A stretch of 64,000 nt of DNA from Lingula anatina (lineage: Eukaryota > Brachiopoda > Lingulata > Lingulida > Lingulidae): the NCBI RefSeq assembly GCF_001039355.2, contig NW_019775480.1, positions 193,605 through 257,604 on the forward strand, read 5' to 3'. Position numbers and translations under genes: made by a program. Below, piece by piece: positions 23,980 to 35,567 of the stretch (within the stretch, counting starts at the first letter, position 1; every line of letters starts with the position of its first letter). Below the pieces are notes generated by a model. The model did no database searches. It had not been told where the DNA came from and was given only the letters and a program-made list of their open reading frames with translations.

Positions 23980-26900
23980 CTATTTTAAGTGAATTTTTAA
24001 AGACAAATGATAATGTGTAGAAATCTCAACCTAAGATCCACTGCATGGGTCAGAAATGTTTTAACATCCTTTTGGTCCTCTAGGCACATCCCAGAGGGTA
24101 CAGGGTGGGTCAGAAATGTTTTAACATTCTGTTGTTCCTCTAGGCACATCCCAGAGGGTACAGAGTGGGTCAGAAATGTTTTAACATTCTGTTGTTCTTC
24201 TAGGCACATCCCAGAGGGTACAGGGTGGGTCAGAAATGTTTTAACATTCTGTTGTTCCTCTAGGCACATCCCAGAGGGTACAGGGTGGGTCAGAAATGTT
24301 TTTGTTTTCATGTTCCGTTGTTCCTCTAGGCACATCCCAGAAGGTACAGGGTGGGTGCTGGATGGCTTCCCCACCAACTACACTCAGGCCAAGCTGCTGG
24401 AGAAGGCTCTCAGTGGCTTTGACGCCATGGCCAAGGAACAGGAGAAACTTGGACTGGGTAAAAAAGGACAGAAGAAGTCAATGCTTGCCCCTGATCCCAG
24501 GCCCCCTCCACCCCCAGCTGAGCCCCAGAGTGGAGTCAATGTGGTGATAGTGTTTGACCTCCCAGATGAAGTTGTGCTGAAGAGATCAGCTGGAAGGACA
24601 TGTGAGCACATTCGTTTTTACTGGCATTTATAAATTTATGCTTTTCGTAAATGGAAACACACAATTGTACAGCTGATGTAATATTTTATGATCACTAATG
24701 GCATTTCAGAATATAGCAGCACAGTAGTAAGGATTGATGTTTTTTTTTTTTTTTTGTGGAAATATTCCTCAGTTTGACTTTGCCTCAGTAGTTAACCCCA
24801 TATGTATATATTTATATCCCATATATCTAGATGCCATGCAAGGGGATGAGCACTACCACCAGGAGTTCAAGCCGCCTCCAGAGGGCAGTGCCACAGGGGT
24901 GGGGAAGCAGGAACAGGTGATACCCGTAGAAGACCCAGCTCATGACCAAGAACAGGTGCAGCACAGGTGAGACATTATTGGAACTGCTTTGTATTGTTGT
25001 GATTTTCATTGGTTATCTGAAAGTGTACACCACATCTGAAATGCTGGGGTGTTATCAGAAAGCCCAATATGCTGTTATAAATTCATTGTGCTACATGCAT
25101 TTCTTTTTTTCGTATCATTAATACTGTCACATGGGAGTACTTAATACTATATTTTCACACTGAAAATGCTTATACTGGGTAGCTTATAAAAGTATGGTCT
25201 CCTAGAATTGTAATTTGTTAATAATATAAGGTGTCAGCGTGACGATTTCCACTGCTTATTTTAGGATCACTGCCTTCCTGGATGCCTGGCCTAAGCTTGA
25301 GAAGTGGTACAGCAAGTTTGGTTCTCTGAAAAAAGTTGATGCCACACAGGACACAGAGGCAGTCTTTTTAGAGGTGGAGGCTGTGATGGAGGAAACTGTG
25401 AATAAAGTAAGAGCCAAAAGACATGGAGATATAATAATTTGTCACTATATGGACTATATGTGATGAAGAGAAATCATAAAAAAAGAAAGGAAAGTATATT
25501 TTATCATATGTTGTGGAGCTGTTTATACTGCAGACATTTCATTATGTGCCATTCATTTTCAGTTGCTTGGTATAGGACAAGAATCTGAGCCTGTTCCTGA
25601 ACCTGAAACTCAACCAGAGCCAGAGAAGCCCCCAGAGGAACCAAAGGTGAGGCCTCATTCAGTGTGTAACACCACCTAAGTGGATTTCACAGTCTGTGTC
25701 TGTTTATATGTATGCATATTTAATACTATATATAAGATATTTGTGAATGTTTTAAGGAGAACATTAAATAAGATTTCCATAATTTCCAGCCTGAGCCTCC
25801 TCCTGAACCCCGCCCAGAGTCTGGATCCAGCACCAAGAGCAAGCGATCAAGATCTGGCTCCAAGAAAGGTAAGAAACAAAGAATTAAGTATGGATTATCA
25901 TTAGTTTGGTGTATACAGAAGGTATTTAACAAACAACACAGGACACTTGTAAAAAAAGATATATTGACAGATATGACCTTATGCAAAGTAAAGACTAATT
26001 ATTATTGAGATTATATTATATATAATTTTCTCTATCAAGGTTCCAGAGCTGGTTCAGCTAAAGGCAAAAGCAAATCTCCTAAATCGGGTAAAGGGAGAGA
26101 AAAGAGTGAATCTCCAAAGAGATCTGCATCCAAAGACAAGAAATCTGGAAAAGGGAGCAGAGGTAATATATGCTATAGGTTTTGTTATTTTCACTCACTA
26201 TTGCTGAAGTTAGTTTATTATTATATTAATGATTTTAGTTGTTTTAAGTAGTGCATGGATCATCAAAGATCACAGAGAAATCATAATTTCAGGATAATCA
26301 ATAAGTCTTCAAAAATCTTTTTAAATGATGCATTTTCTTGTATGTCACATTATAATGTCACCTTGCCTACCTAGGTTCCTCTGGCTCTCCTAAAAGAGGT
26401 AGATCAGGCAAAAAGACCAAGACCCCCACGCCAGAGCCAGAACCAGAGCCTGAAGTCCCCCAGGGCCCCCCTCCCCCAGAGCCCGGGTCAGAGGAGTGGG
26501 AGTATGTGGACACTGCACTGGACATGGTAAGTGGTCAAGCACAATCTCATGCCAGCTGTCCTATACTCCACACCAATCATCACAACCAGCAGGTGGAGAC
26601 ATGGAAATAATTTGTATTGTTGATGTAGTTAAATATTAGATGAGTAGTACACTGTTGTTTTGTGTAATTTTTCTAAAAATGCCTTTTGTTTTTTTCTGCA
26701 CAGGAACTAGCCAAAATTCTTGCTCCACACTGGGAAACTGTGGAAGAGTCCTATGTGGCCAACAACAAACACACATTCAGGAAGATCAGGGAAGAAAGAG
26801 AAATGATTTACCGCTACTTTTACCAGATAAGACAAGATTTCCAGGCATATCTCAAAAGACCAGATCATAAGAAGGAATTTGTGGCACAGTGGCAGAAGGT

Positions 26901-29900
26901 GGGTGTGAGAAGTGATTGAAATTCTCTCCATGGATGTTAGAGTTATATTATAAGATTAATAAACTTGGCTTGTTACAAATTTGATATTGCATGATTATTG
27001 GTAAAATGTATTGTCTGTGTAAGAAAAGATGAAATAATGCCCTTTTTTATTTTTCTTTCTTTCTTCTCTTTTTTTTTTTTTTTTTTACACACTTTGTTTT
27101 TCATTTTCTTTGTAGTAGGCATACATCAGTCACATCATTTTTAGGTAGCTGGAATGTGATACATTGCTGTTGTGATTCATGTTTTATTGGGTGCCATATT
27201 TTAGGATTACAATGAAGTACCAGATGACACGAGAGACGACGAAGAGACCCGCTCGGAGCTGCACCAGCGTGTTGATGACCTGCGAGAACGCCTGTGGAGT
27301 ATCTGTGATGAAAGGAAAGATAATGCAGAGAAAGAGCGCACTGATATCATCAATGATGGCTGGTTAGAAGATAGACTGGGAATCCTCAGCAATGACTATA
27401 TAACTCTCATGCAGGTAGGCAGACTTTACATTAAAATATTCATGTCTTAAATTTCTCTTCTAGAGCACTTTTTGTTAGAATAACAAGAACAACCAATTTT
27501 CAACAACAAATGTAATCACCACAAGCCGATTCAATTTTTTCCAACATCTTTCTGTTCCAGTGTGAAGTAGATCGCTACCAGGACACCATCAGGTTGTTAA
27601 AAGATTACTACAGAGGCATGGAAGCTCCTATTCCAGATCCACAGAATTATGAGTTTGCTCGCATTCCTTTAGTTGAGGTAAGACTGAGGATATGTAAGGA
27701 TAGAATAATTGATGAATTTCTATGATAGGATCACAGGAGAGGTGTATATTTGTATCTTTCACCTTCAAATAGCAGAAGATATAGATGCCAAGCCCTGAGA
27801 TATACATGCTATCACTTGCACAATGTTTTCATTCTAGCTACCCGTGACTGACATCCCCGGATCACCTGCTAAAAGTCCAGTCAGTGATATGGGTCTGCCA
27901 GATGAAGCTCTGAAAGCAAAGGAGAGCAAGTCCAGCACACCATCAGGGAAGAGACCTGGGTCCTCAGGAAAGAGACCTGGCTCTTCTGGGAAAAGACCTG
28001 GATCATCTGGAAAGAGACCTGGATCTTCTGGAAAAAATACACCATCTGGGAAGAAGAAAGGCAAGAAATCGCAGGAACCACCTGAGGAACCAACTCTGCC
28101 TGGTCAAGATGAAGAACCTCTGAAAGAGATCAAAACTAGGTAAGTTGTTCTGAATAACAGTTACTGCTAAATTGATATTTCTGTTTGACATTTATTTCAT
28201 TATTTGTTTTAAATTTAGATTAAAATGTATATTTTATGCAAATGGAAGAACTTTGGTTTGCTCATCCACATATTGCCATGAAGATTAAGTCTATGACTTA
28301 CATTCCATTTCAGCATTCCTCTGGTTCCCCGTCGCCCAGTCTCTCCAGATCCCAATGCTCCAACTACTCCTGCCACCAAGGAGAAGAAGGACAAGAAAGG
28401 AGGAGGGAAGAAGGATAAGACACCTGCTGCTGAAGAGAAAGTAGAGAGCCCCATGCCACCTGCAGACCCAGATGAGAAATTGATCTTTGACGCATTTAAC
28501 AATGGTGTCGCTGCTGTGTCAGGCATTGTAAGTTATTGGATATGTTAAGTATATTATAAAATGTTGCACTTAAAATGATAGATGATATTTTAACTTCTGT
28601 TGTGATTTAAACAATAATGATATCTGAAATGTATTATATCTGTTCACAGCTTAGTGCAGAAGAGGCTGCAAGGGAAGCTGAGGAGCAAGCTGAACTGGAG
28701 AAAGAGTTGGAGAAACAGAGAGAAAAGGAAAAGGCAACAAGTGACAAAAAAGGAGGAAAGGGTGGAAAGAAGGGCAAAAGCAGGAGCCCATCACCTAAAA
28801 AAGGAAAAGGCAAAGGAAAAGAGCCTGAGCTGCCTCCCACGCCCACACCAGGTAGTGTATAGTTGCTGCCATTTATGTATACAGTTATTAATTGTTGATG
28901 TCATCTTAAATCAGTCACTGCCAGTTTATTTTTGATTGTATGTTGAATAGTAACTAGAATTAAATGATAATTGATCTTTTATGTTTATGTTCCAGTTGAA
29001 GAAGAATCAGAGGAAGAAAAGGAGAAGAAAAGATTAAAGCAGAAAATGAAGGATGAATATTTCTTTGCCATCAGGGAAGAAGGTACATTTGAGTTTTGGT
29101 TATTTTTCAATCATTTTTTATGAATTTACCCAGTTCAGCAATGATCAGAAGAGCAAACTTTAAAGTGAAACAGAAAACAAAAAAGAATAAGTTTATAATT
29201 AACTGTCTTCTTTTCATGAATGTCAGATAACCATTACTGTTAAACTCAGCTTTGGAATGAAAACTCAAAATGAAAGTTCACAAAACAGAAATTCTGTCTT
29301 CATTGCCTTCTTGCTGTAGTCTTAATTTGACTTTTTTTTCAACTTAATGAACAGAAGCTGCAGTAAAGAAGAGGGTTGAGCTGATTAAGCTGCATGCTGC
29401 TGGAGTACTGCAGGACCTGAAGAACAAGGCAGACAACGCCTACAAGGACATGAATGACTGGCTGGGGGCTAGGTTCCTTAAAGAGATGGAGAGGTACAGA
29501 ATCGATATGTAGTTAAAACAAAATCAGTTTCAGGCATGGTATTTAGAGGAGACCAAGGGTCCAATTTAAATCAAAATATGATCAATGTTCTGTGTCATTT
29601 CTCAAATAACTTAATTAGAGGGTAAAAAGGTCTACTTTTTCAGAAAAAGAATCTCTTAAAAATCACTGGCGCCAAGCCTGAATTTTGCAGATAAAAAATG
29701 TTGCTTAAACTGCGGAAGAGACAGTGGTGCAAAAATTGCAGCAGTATTACATCCCATAGGGGGAATTGCACTTTCATCTGTTATTCAGTTTTTCTCAGAT
29801 TTGATATACACACCTTGAAGCTTACTTAACATGTTTTGACTGAATACATAGTCATATTGTGCTGCCATCTCTTTCCTTCCAGTATTGACCAGTGTTCAGA

Positions 29901-32900
29901 AGTGATGCGTCATGCTATTGAGAGTGGACAGAAGCTGACCACAGAAATTGAAATCTTTCAGGATGAATTTGTTGTTGTCGAGGTTAGTTGACTGCTCCAC
30001 TGATAACGCCATATGTCCATGAGCATGCTGGGTATGTCTTTGGCTTAGCTTGGGGTACAATGGTTATACTTTTAAAATACTTCACTCTGTCCAGTAACCA
30101 GGTGACAGGGCACCCACCTTGACTTTAGCCAGCCACTTAACACAGGTGGAAATGTGTATGTAATAGCATAGCCATTATGAAATTAATAGCATACAGGAAT
30201 GGGAAAGAGAAATTGAAATTTATACAAGAAAAGAATTTTAATTTCTATTTGTCTGTTGTAGGATGTTTTGGTGGTAAGTATGTCAGTGTCTACCACTTGC
30301 ACTGTGTTGTATTGATGATCACATAGTTTCAGAGTGGTTGTCTGCACTTGTGTGGTTACTTGCACAAAACTGTGTGGAATGACAGTTGATTTTGGTTGAC
30401 TTCATCTTCATTGAACTGTGAATACAAACCACCAATGGTTCACAACAACTTTTTGCACTGTGTATATTTTTTGTACACCACCTGTTTTTAAGGGGCACTT
30501 CAATGTAAACACAATGCAGCCAACATGAAATCTGCTTAAGAGAGAAAATTATGTCTTTGAATACCAGACTACACCAAATGTTAAAATAATACAAGCCATA
30601 AATATAAGGAAATAATATCTAACAACTCAACTATACATTCAGTCTCTATTTTACTCCACTATCCACAATATAAGCATATTCAATGGATTTCCAACTGCTG
30701 TAAGTTTTGTAAAGGGAGATGTACAGTTTGAAATGATAAAGGAAATATTTTCGAAAAATGATTTTGGCGAAGCGTTTTTAAATTCTAAAACTATCACCAA
30801 TATTAGAACCAATATTATAACTTGACCAATAATGCCCAACTTTCAGATTGCAGTGCGTGCAGTGTATGATTTGACAGAATTCATGTTAAATAAAAACTGT
30901 CCATGTGGACTCTTTTCTGAATTGAAGCTCAAACTTACAATAACAGAGTGGAAAAATGGTATAACTAATTGAAATGTGTGGATTTATTAAATAAAACAAA
31001 ACCCGTCTTTTATGTTGGCCTTCCCAGAAATCAGTATGTATCATCTAAAACTTGAGCTTCTTAGAATGAAATGTTTTCCTCTTTAAAATAAAATCTTATA
31101 GGACATTACTTGATATGAAAAATAATTATATGTTTTAACAAGAAAGTATCAATAAGCAATTCTAACAGAAACAAAAGACATAACCGTTGAATTCTAACCA
31201 CTGTCTTTGTTTTTAAGGATATCAAGACTGTGCGTACTCCAAGTCCTCCAGTGAGACCAGAGCCCATGGAGCAGCCTCAGCCAGACCAGTTTACTGTGGC
31301 TCAGACCAACACACTGTATAACCAGGTAATACTTCACAGTCCACACACTGTATAACCAGGTAATACTTCACAGTCAACACACTGTATAACCAGGTAATAC
31401 TTCACATTGACACACTGTATAACCAGGTAATACTTCACAGTCAACACACTGTATAACCAGGTAATACTTCACTGTCAACACACTGTATAACCAGGTAATA
31501 CTTCACTGTCAACACACTGTATAACCAGGTAATACTTCACTGTCAACACACTGTATAACCAGGTAATACTTCACTGTCAACACACTGTATAACCAGGTAA
31601 TACTTCACTGTCAACACACTGTATAACCAGGTAATACTTCACTGTCAACACACTGTATAACCAGGTAATACTTCACTGTCAACACACTGTATAACCAGGT
31701 AATACTTCACTGTCAACACACTGTATAACCAGGTAATACTTCACTGTCAACACACTGTATAACCAGGTAATACTTCACTGTCAACACACTGTATAACCAG
31801 GTAATACTTCACAGTCAACACACTGTATAACCAGGTAATACCTCAGTCAAATGGGATTTACGATTTACAGGTTTACCTATGGATATTCCAGTCCATGCTG
31901 TTTGAAAATTGTATTGTGTATCATTTTGAAATCATTTAGTTCACAGTAGAAATTTACATTCTACCATAACACGTATCATGCAGATCCACATATTACATCA
32001 ATTATGTGCACAAATGTAAACCTGCAGTGGTAATTCCATCTGTATTAATTTTGTTTTGCAGTTTATGTCCATTGCCCCTACGGGCTTCATTTCTACCAAG
32101 GCTTTTGTGGACATGCTTCATGACTTCACTACTTTGTCCTATGGCACAGAGTCCCTGCCTGACATGTGGACCAATGTATCTCTGCACCAGGTATGGAGAA
32201 CACCTGTATGCAAAATTTGGACACCTGGCATGGTGTTACAGTCAGGGGCGGATTTAGGCCATCTTCTGGGTCTTCCGGAAGACGGTCAGAATTCCAAGTC
32301 TTTTCAAGATTTTATATAGACGGGTATCTAACTTTTTCTGTCGGAAGACAGTCAAAAATGAGGATGGATCAACAAAGATAATTTGGAAGACTGTCAGAAA
32401 ATATCTCTGGATCCGTCTCTGCTGTTACAGTATAGGCATTTAAATCTTTGTCAAGTTGTAAATAGATGGAGTGAATTATACACTTCTTTATAATTTCCCA
32501 CATACTTTGAATTTTAGGAAATTGTTTGCTGTGTTTAATAATTGTTTTGTGTTGTGACGTAAACGTGCTAGCTATCATATTGAACTTAGGAGGAAAGACT
32601 TACCAGTACCACTTGTATATTTGGTGGTGTGGACTTGGCATAATTACTAAGAATGGCAGGAAAATCTTAAACTAGTTACCAGGACTAGAGAACCTCATCC
32701 ATGGGCTCTTATAACCTATTATTGTATTTATTGTTTTAGTTGACAGAGATGGCTGCAGAGTTGTCCCCAGATGCTGAGTACATAGACTGGAGGAACTTCA
32801 TGTTGGAGGCTGCCCAGCCCTGGCCACAGCCCACACAGACACAGCTGCTGGACACTCTGGCCAAGTACAAACAGATGGACCAGAAGAACTCTGGCTTTGT

Positions 32901-35066
32901 CACCAGAGAGCAATTTGAATGGGTAAGTCGTGTCAGTCCTGTTGTTTGGTTTGTAGAATTGTTGTTGTATTTAGATGTTGTAAGAACAGTTTTTTGTCAT
33001 TCTTGGGGAAAATGTTGTAGGGATTTGATATATTCATTAGAATCAATATTCAATTTCACATTTTGTTTGAGGAGTCCAGGACAACATATGTAACATCAGT
33101 TTGATGGCAATGCTATCATTTGTTCTGATCATACATGTTCATTTGTTTGTCACATAAATTAAATGTATCTATTCATTGCCTATTGTGTTGGTGTCCAGGT
33201 TAACCTGTGGTTCACCCAGGAGCCACCCCCCATCACCCCAGCTGACCCTGCTGCCCCCAAGGCTTATGACAGAGTAGGCAACCTGAAGAAGGTTCTCTTT
33301 GACATCTTTGCTGACCACACCATGGAGCCACCACAGCTGGACTATGTCAGCATGGTAAGCAGTTTTAGTGGAAAAAATATGCTGGCTGATACTTTTAAGA
33401 ATATCCAGTTAGCTGTGACAGAAATGTTACATTGTTAGCTAGAATTTTAGCTTTTTAGTCATAGTGGGTTGATACTTTTTGTCAATGAGTATAGCTAAGC
33501 TGTTTAACCTGCATCATAACCCAATTTAAACTGACCAACAGGTGTGATAAAATAAGACAAAATAACTTGTAAATGGTCACACTCAATTAAGGTCCATATT
33601 CTTCCTCTACATAACACTGAATCTCATGTTCTTAAAAGATTCTGATGTACCATTTCAGCTGATGTACTTCAGTGTAGACCCCGACCCCCTGGAAGGTTTC
33701 CTGAGAGCTCTCAGCGTGGCCTCAGGTACACACATGCCCAGACCACATCTCAAACACAGGGGGACACTCAGCCTCACTGAGTAAGTCACTTCACTACAAG
33801 ATGTGTGTGTGTGTGTGTGGGGGGGGGGGGCATCATGAATGGGTACAAACCCTGTTTGAATAGAAGTAAACTTTAAAGTTACACAAGTCGTATGCATTTT
33901 ATTTACGAGCAACAGAATAAAAGTCAGTTTCTGAATATATTGAGTGAAGAATAAGCGTAAGAAAAGTTATTGTTTCTCCATCTAGTTCCACTGGGGACTT
34001 GTCTAGTTTGGACACAGTGAAGATCCCAGATGACATCCCAGAGTCTGCCAATGAGGCCACTGTACCCATAGAGGCCCTGTACAAGGTAACTGAGCAATAC
34101 CTGGACAAGATAAATTGAGATAATGCAGTAGCATGGTTTTATTTATTATTTACTGTATATTTAAAAAAAAAACAGATATGCATAATATTTTAGTCATTTC
34201 ATTTTGGGCTGTTCTTCACTTCCATGTAGGTGTTCCATCATGGTGAGCGCCCTAAAGGTGACAGCCACCGCTTCAGTGTCACCGTGGATCCAGAGGATGC
34301 ATTGTCTATGGTAAGTTCTTCACACAAAAATTAAAAGAGCTTTAATAGTTTGTTCATTGCAAATGCAGATCTTAGACAAATTATATACCAAGTGCATTGC
34401 CTTATCAAGCAACATTTTATTCATTATTTCATGCCTATTTTAGCCAGTGGGCTACTTGTCAAATTTTATGAAGCTTGCAATCTTTGATCATGGACATAGG
34501 TTTTGGTAGTGTGGGCTCAGTAAATGCTCATTCAAATGTGTTTATATTTGAAGGATTGGTCATGAATTAGTTTCTTATCTCTACCAGGAACGGCTGAGTG
34601 CAGTGTATGCAGAGTTGGAGCAGGGAGAGGAAGGTGCTCCCATTCCTTACATCACACTGATAGAACACCCCTTCATACAAGATGTCCTGGCTACACACAG
34701 GAGGTTCAAAACACCAGTATGTACAGCTACTACACTGGGGGATTAGCAAAAGCATCAGACTTTAAATTTGTTATTTATCAATAATATATAGATATAATTT
34801 TCTGTCACAAAAGGGTGGCTATGATACTTTGGTGGCTATATATGTAGTTGTTTTTAAAAAATATTGATGCATACTTATCCAAACAGTTTAGTAATTCTGT
34901 GTATTTGATAGAATTGCCGTCTGTCTGGTTACGTTGAGCATCTAAAAGCATTTAGTCATTCACAAGTTCACATTTATGGGTCATTATTTTCCAGCATGTG
35001 AAGAACATATTGGTGAATCCCCCTGCAGAAAACATAGAGACCACCAGCATCAAAACCACGGAGTAA
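16339..35066 (+). CDS. SPEF2: SPEF2, sperm flagellar protein 2 (central apparatus)
   Basis: SPEF2 is the animal counterpart of algal CPC1. It belongs to the C1b side of the ciliary central pair and is needed for motile cilia and sperm flagella. The 42-exon model gives 1,966 aa, against about 1,820 in human. Order of parts: an N-terminal CH-type domain (about residues 1-110; start MTDILCKWLNDELKLS, core KLNNFTRLEPTLHLLG); long charged coiled coils (about 140-450, with LMRQSQQERRIAVQLL); an adenylate-kinase-like domain with P-loop GKVFSGKTT at 577-585 and GTGWVLDGFP at about 761-770; Pro/Glu- and Lys/Ser-rich linkers (about 900-1080 and 1275-1500); a further coiled coil; and a C-terminal region with EF-hand-like helices (GFISTKAFVDMLHDF). 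All 42 exon junctions keep phase. Two splice-site minisatellites lie in this gene at 24040-24350 and 31308-31843. Confidence 0.95.
16571..16640. repeat. (CA)n microsatellite in SPEF2 intron 1
   Basis: An interrupted CA repeat about 70 bp long follows exon 1. Open frames crossing it are artefacts of low complexity. Confidence 0.9.
17140..17362. mobile_element. MITE with TAGATCGA termini, copy 1
   Basis: The left end (CCCAGAGATTTAGATCGATC) and the right end (ATAGATCGATCTAAAAATCT, then ATTGAAATGGGG) are inverted repeats. The interior (CTCCCTGGGGGTTCACGCTA, GTTAATTACCCCCTTA, GTAGGCGGGAC, AATCTAGTGAGACTCCCC) matches the copy at 62479-62691 closely and in the same orientation. It has no coding capacity, and its size and structure fit a miniature inverted-repeat element. 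It lies in SPEF2 intron 2. Confidence 0.75.
23888..23979. repeat. (ATT)n microsatellite, about 30 units
   Basis: A pure ATT repeat of about 92 bp lies in SPEF2 intron 17, about 60 bp upstream of the 60-bp acceptor minisatellite. Confidence 0.95.
24040..24350 (+). repeat. SPEF2: 60-bp minisatellite duplicating a splice acceptor and exon start
   Basis: Each unit holds GGGTCAGAAATG, the tract TTAACATTCTGTTGTTCCTC, TAG, and the first bases of exon 18 (GCACATCCCAGAGGGTACAG). Acceptor AGs end at 24083, 24143, 24203, 24263 and 24329, spaced 60, 60, 60 and 66 bp. All spacings are multiples of three, and no stop codon interrupts the coding frame from the first acceptor to the end of exon 18. Splicing at any acceptor would keep the SPEF2 frame and add 0 to 4 copies of RHIPEGTGWVRNVLTFCCSS or close variants inside the adenylate-kinase-like domain. 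The last acceptor gives the canonical GTGWVLDGFP and was used for the model. Confidence 0.92.
27943..28040 (+). repeat. SPEF2: In-frame coding repeat, SGKRPGS units
   Basis: Exon 28 encodes about five tandem units of the form SSGKRPG, in a Lys/Ser/Pro-rich linker. The DNA units are 21 bp long (AGACCTGGATCTTCTGGAAA and variants), so copy-number change keeps frame. The segment is likely disordered and basic. It lies outside the recognisable SPEF2 domains. Confidence 0.85.
31308..31843 (+). repeat. SPEF2: 34-bp minisatellite duplicating a splice donor, 16 donors
   Basis: The unit is the last 18 nt of exon 34 (AACACACTGTATAACCAG) plus the first 16 nt of the intron (GTAATACTTCACTGTC). Donor GTs lie at 31326, 31360, 31394, 31427, 31461, 31495, 31529, 31563, 31597, 31631, 31665, 31699, 31733, 31767, 31801 and 31835. 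The spacing is 34 bp, with one spacing of 33 bp. All 16 keep the same CAG|GTAATA donor. The unit length is not a multiple of three, and reading past the first donor meets TAA in the next unit (ACT GTA TAA). Only the first donor gives a full-length protein. Confidence 0.95.
32243..32422 (+). mobile_element. hAT-like MITE, best copy of the GGGGCGGAT family
   Basis: The element begins CAGGGGCGGATTTAGG and ends CTGGATCCGTCTCTGC, which are imperfect inverted repeats. It is flanked by the 9-mer TGTTACAGT at 32234-32242 and 32423-32431, a likely target-site duplication. A 180-bp non-coding body, CAGGGG ends and an 8-9 bp duplication fit a non-autonomous hAT element. Related copies lie at 2635-2777 and about 63405-63575. 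It sits in SPEF2 intron 35, 53 bp after the exon. Confidence 0.8.
33801..33830. repeat. (GT)n followed by poly(G)
   Basis: About eight GT repeats and a run of ten G lie just after SPEF2 exon 38. This is simple sequence with no other role visible. Confidence 0.85.
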
Positions 35067-35388
35067 AACCAGAGCTATCCATGGCACCAGTGCTCTGATA
35101 TCACATCAATAATTGACGATAAAAAGAACAGTTGTTTTCATCCTTTGTATATGAATAGATTATTTATTGGAAACATTGCCTACAGTTTGAATTGTCTGTG
35201 ATATTAATGAATCCATCCACATTAGCTCAAGTTGTTTATGAGTCAGTATAACTTCTTTATCAGAGGCCCTGTTTAAGACAGTTGACACTTATTTTACATA
35301 ACATAAGTAGAATATGTTTTTATGATTTTTAAAAATTCAATAATACACTGCAGTAAAGCATATTTGTAGTATGCTGTTGCTGTGTGTA

Positions 35389-35398
35389 AATAAATAAA
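35389..35398 (+). terminator. SPEF2: SPEF2 poly(A) signals
   Basis: Two overlapping AATAAA hexamers lie 323 nt after the SPEF2 stop codon. They are the only strong plus-strand signals before the DHX29 3' end and fix the likely SPEF2 transcript end near 35410-35425. Confidence 0.6.
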
Positions 35399-35486
35399 AT
35401 ACATTTAAAACGTATGGCTTTTATATAAACAACTGTAGCCCAAGTACAGTAAAGAGCACTGTGAAGTACAATTATTATAGAAATGC

Positions 35487-35492
35487 TTTATT
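35487..35492 (-). terminator. DHX29: DHX29 poly(A) signal
   Basis: TTTATT is AATAAA on the minus strand, about 76 nt past the DHX29 stop codon. Cleavage some 10-25 nt further on would place the DHX29 end within about 50 bp of the SPEF2 end. Confidence 0.55.
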
Positions 35493-35567
35493 CTTCAATA
35501 TGAAGAATGGCCCTAAAATAATTTTTTCTCCTGATATTTGCCCCAAACCACCTCACTGACAGTGTTG

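Larger units (their letters stand above)
16339..35066 (+). other. SPEF2: Exon map of SPEF2 (42 coding exons)
   Basis: Coding exons: 16339-16396, 16947-17049, 17553-17805, 18102-18319, 18538-18631, 18835-18920, 19059-19254, 19461-19649, 19924-20111, 20344-20515, 20709-20825, 21823-21925, 22254-22342, 22596-22677, 22818-22919, 23275-23387, 23586-23689, 24330-24601, 24831-24966, 25265-25406, 25563-25646, 25790-25868, 26040-26162, 26375-26526, 26704-26898, 27205-27414, 27561-27677, 27838-28139, 28314-28527, 28650-28851, 28996-29082, 29355-29493, 29883-29982, 31218-31325, 32062-32190, 32740-32922, 33199-33354, 33659-33780, 33986-34085, 34230-34310, 34588-34716, 34995-35066 (TAA). Every intron is GT-AG. 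Lengths sum to 5,901 nt, a multiple of three. Boundaries were set by splice signals, phase continuity and resemblance to known SPEF2 proteins. The largest introns (20826-21822, 29983-31217) hold no other gene that I can see. Confidence 0.88.

Noticed and set aside
24007-24329. Open frame starting upstream of SPEF2 exon 18 taken as extra coding sequence
   Set aside because: It is intronic minisatellite that happens to stay open. The last acceptor restores the conserved adenylate-kinase-like GTGWVLDGFP, so the main model starts at 24330; the alternative is kept as a finding only.
31308-31843. CRISPR-like array of regular 34-bp repeats
   Set aside because: There are no spacers: the units are contiguous and nearly identical, and they derive from the adjacent SPEF2 exon end and donor. 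The setting is an animal intron.
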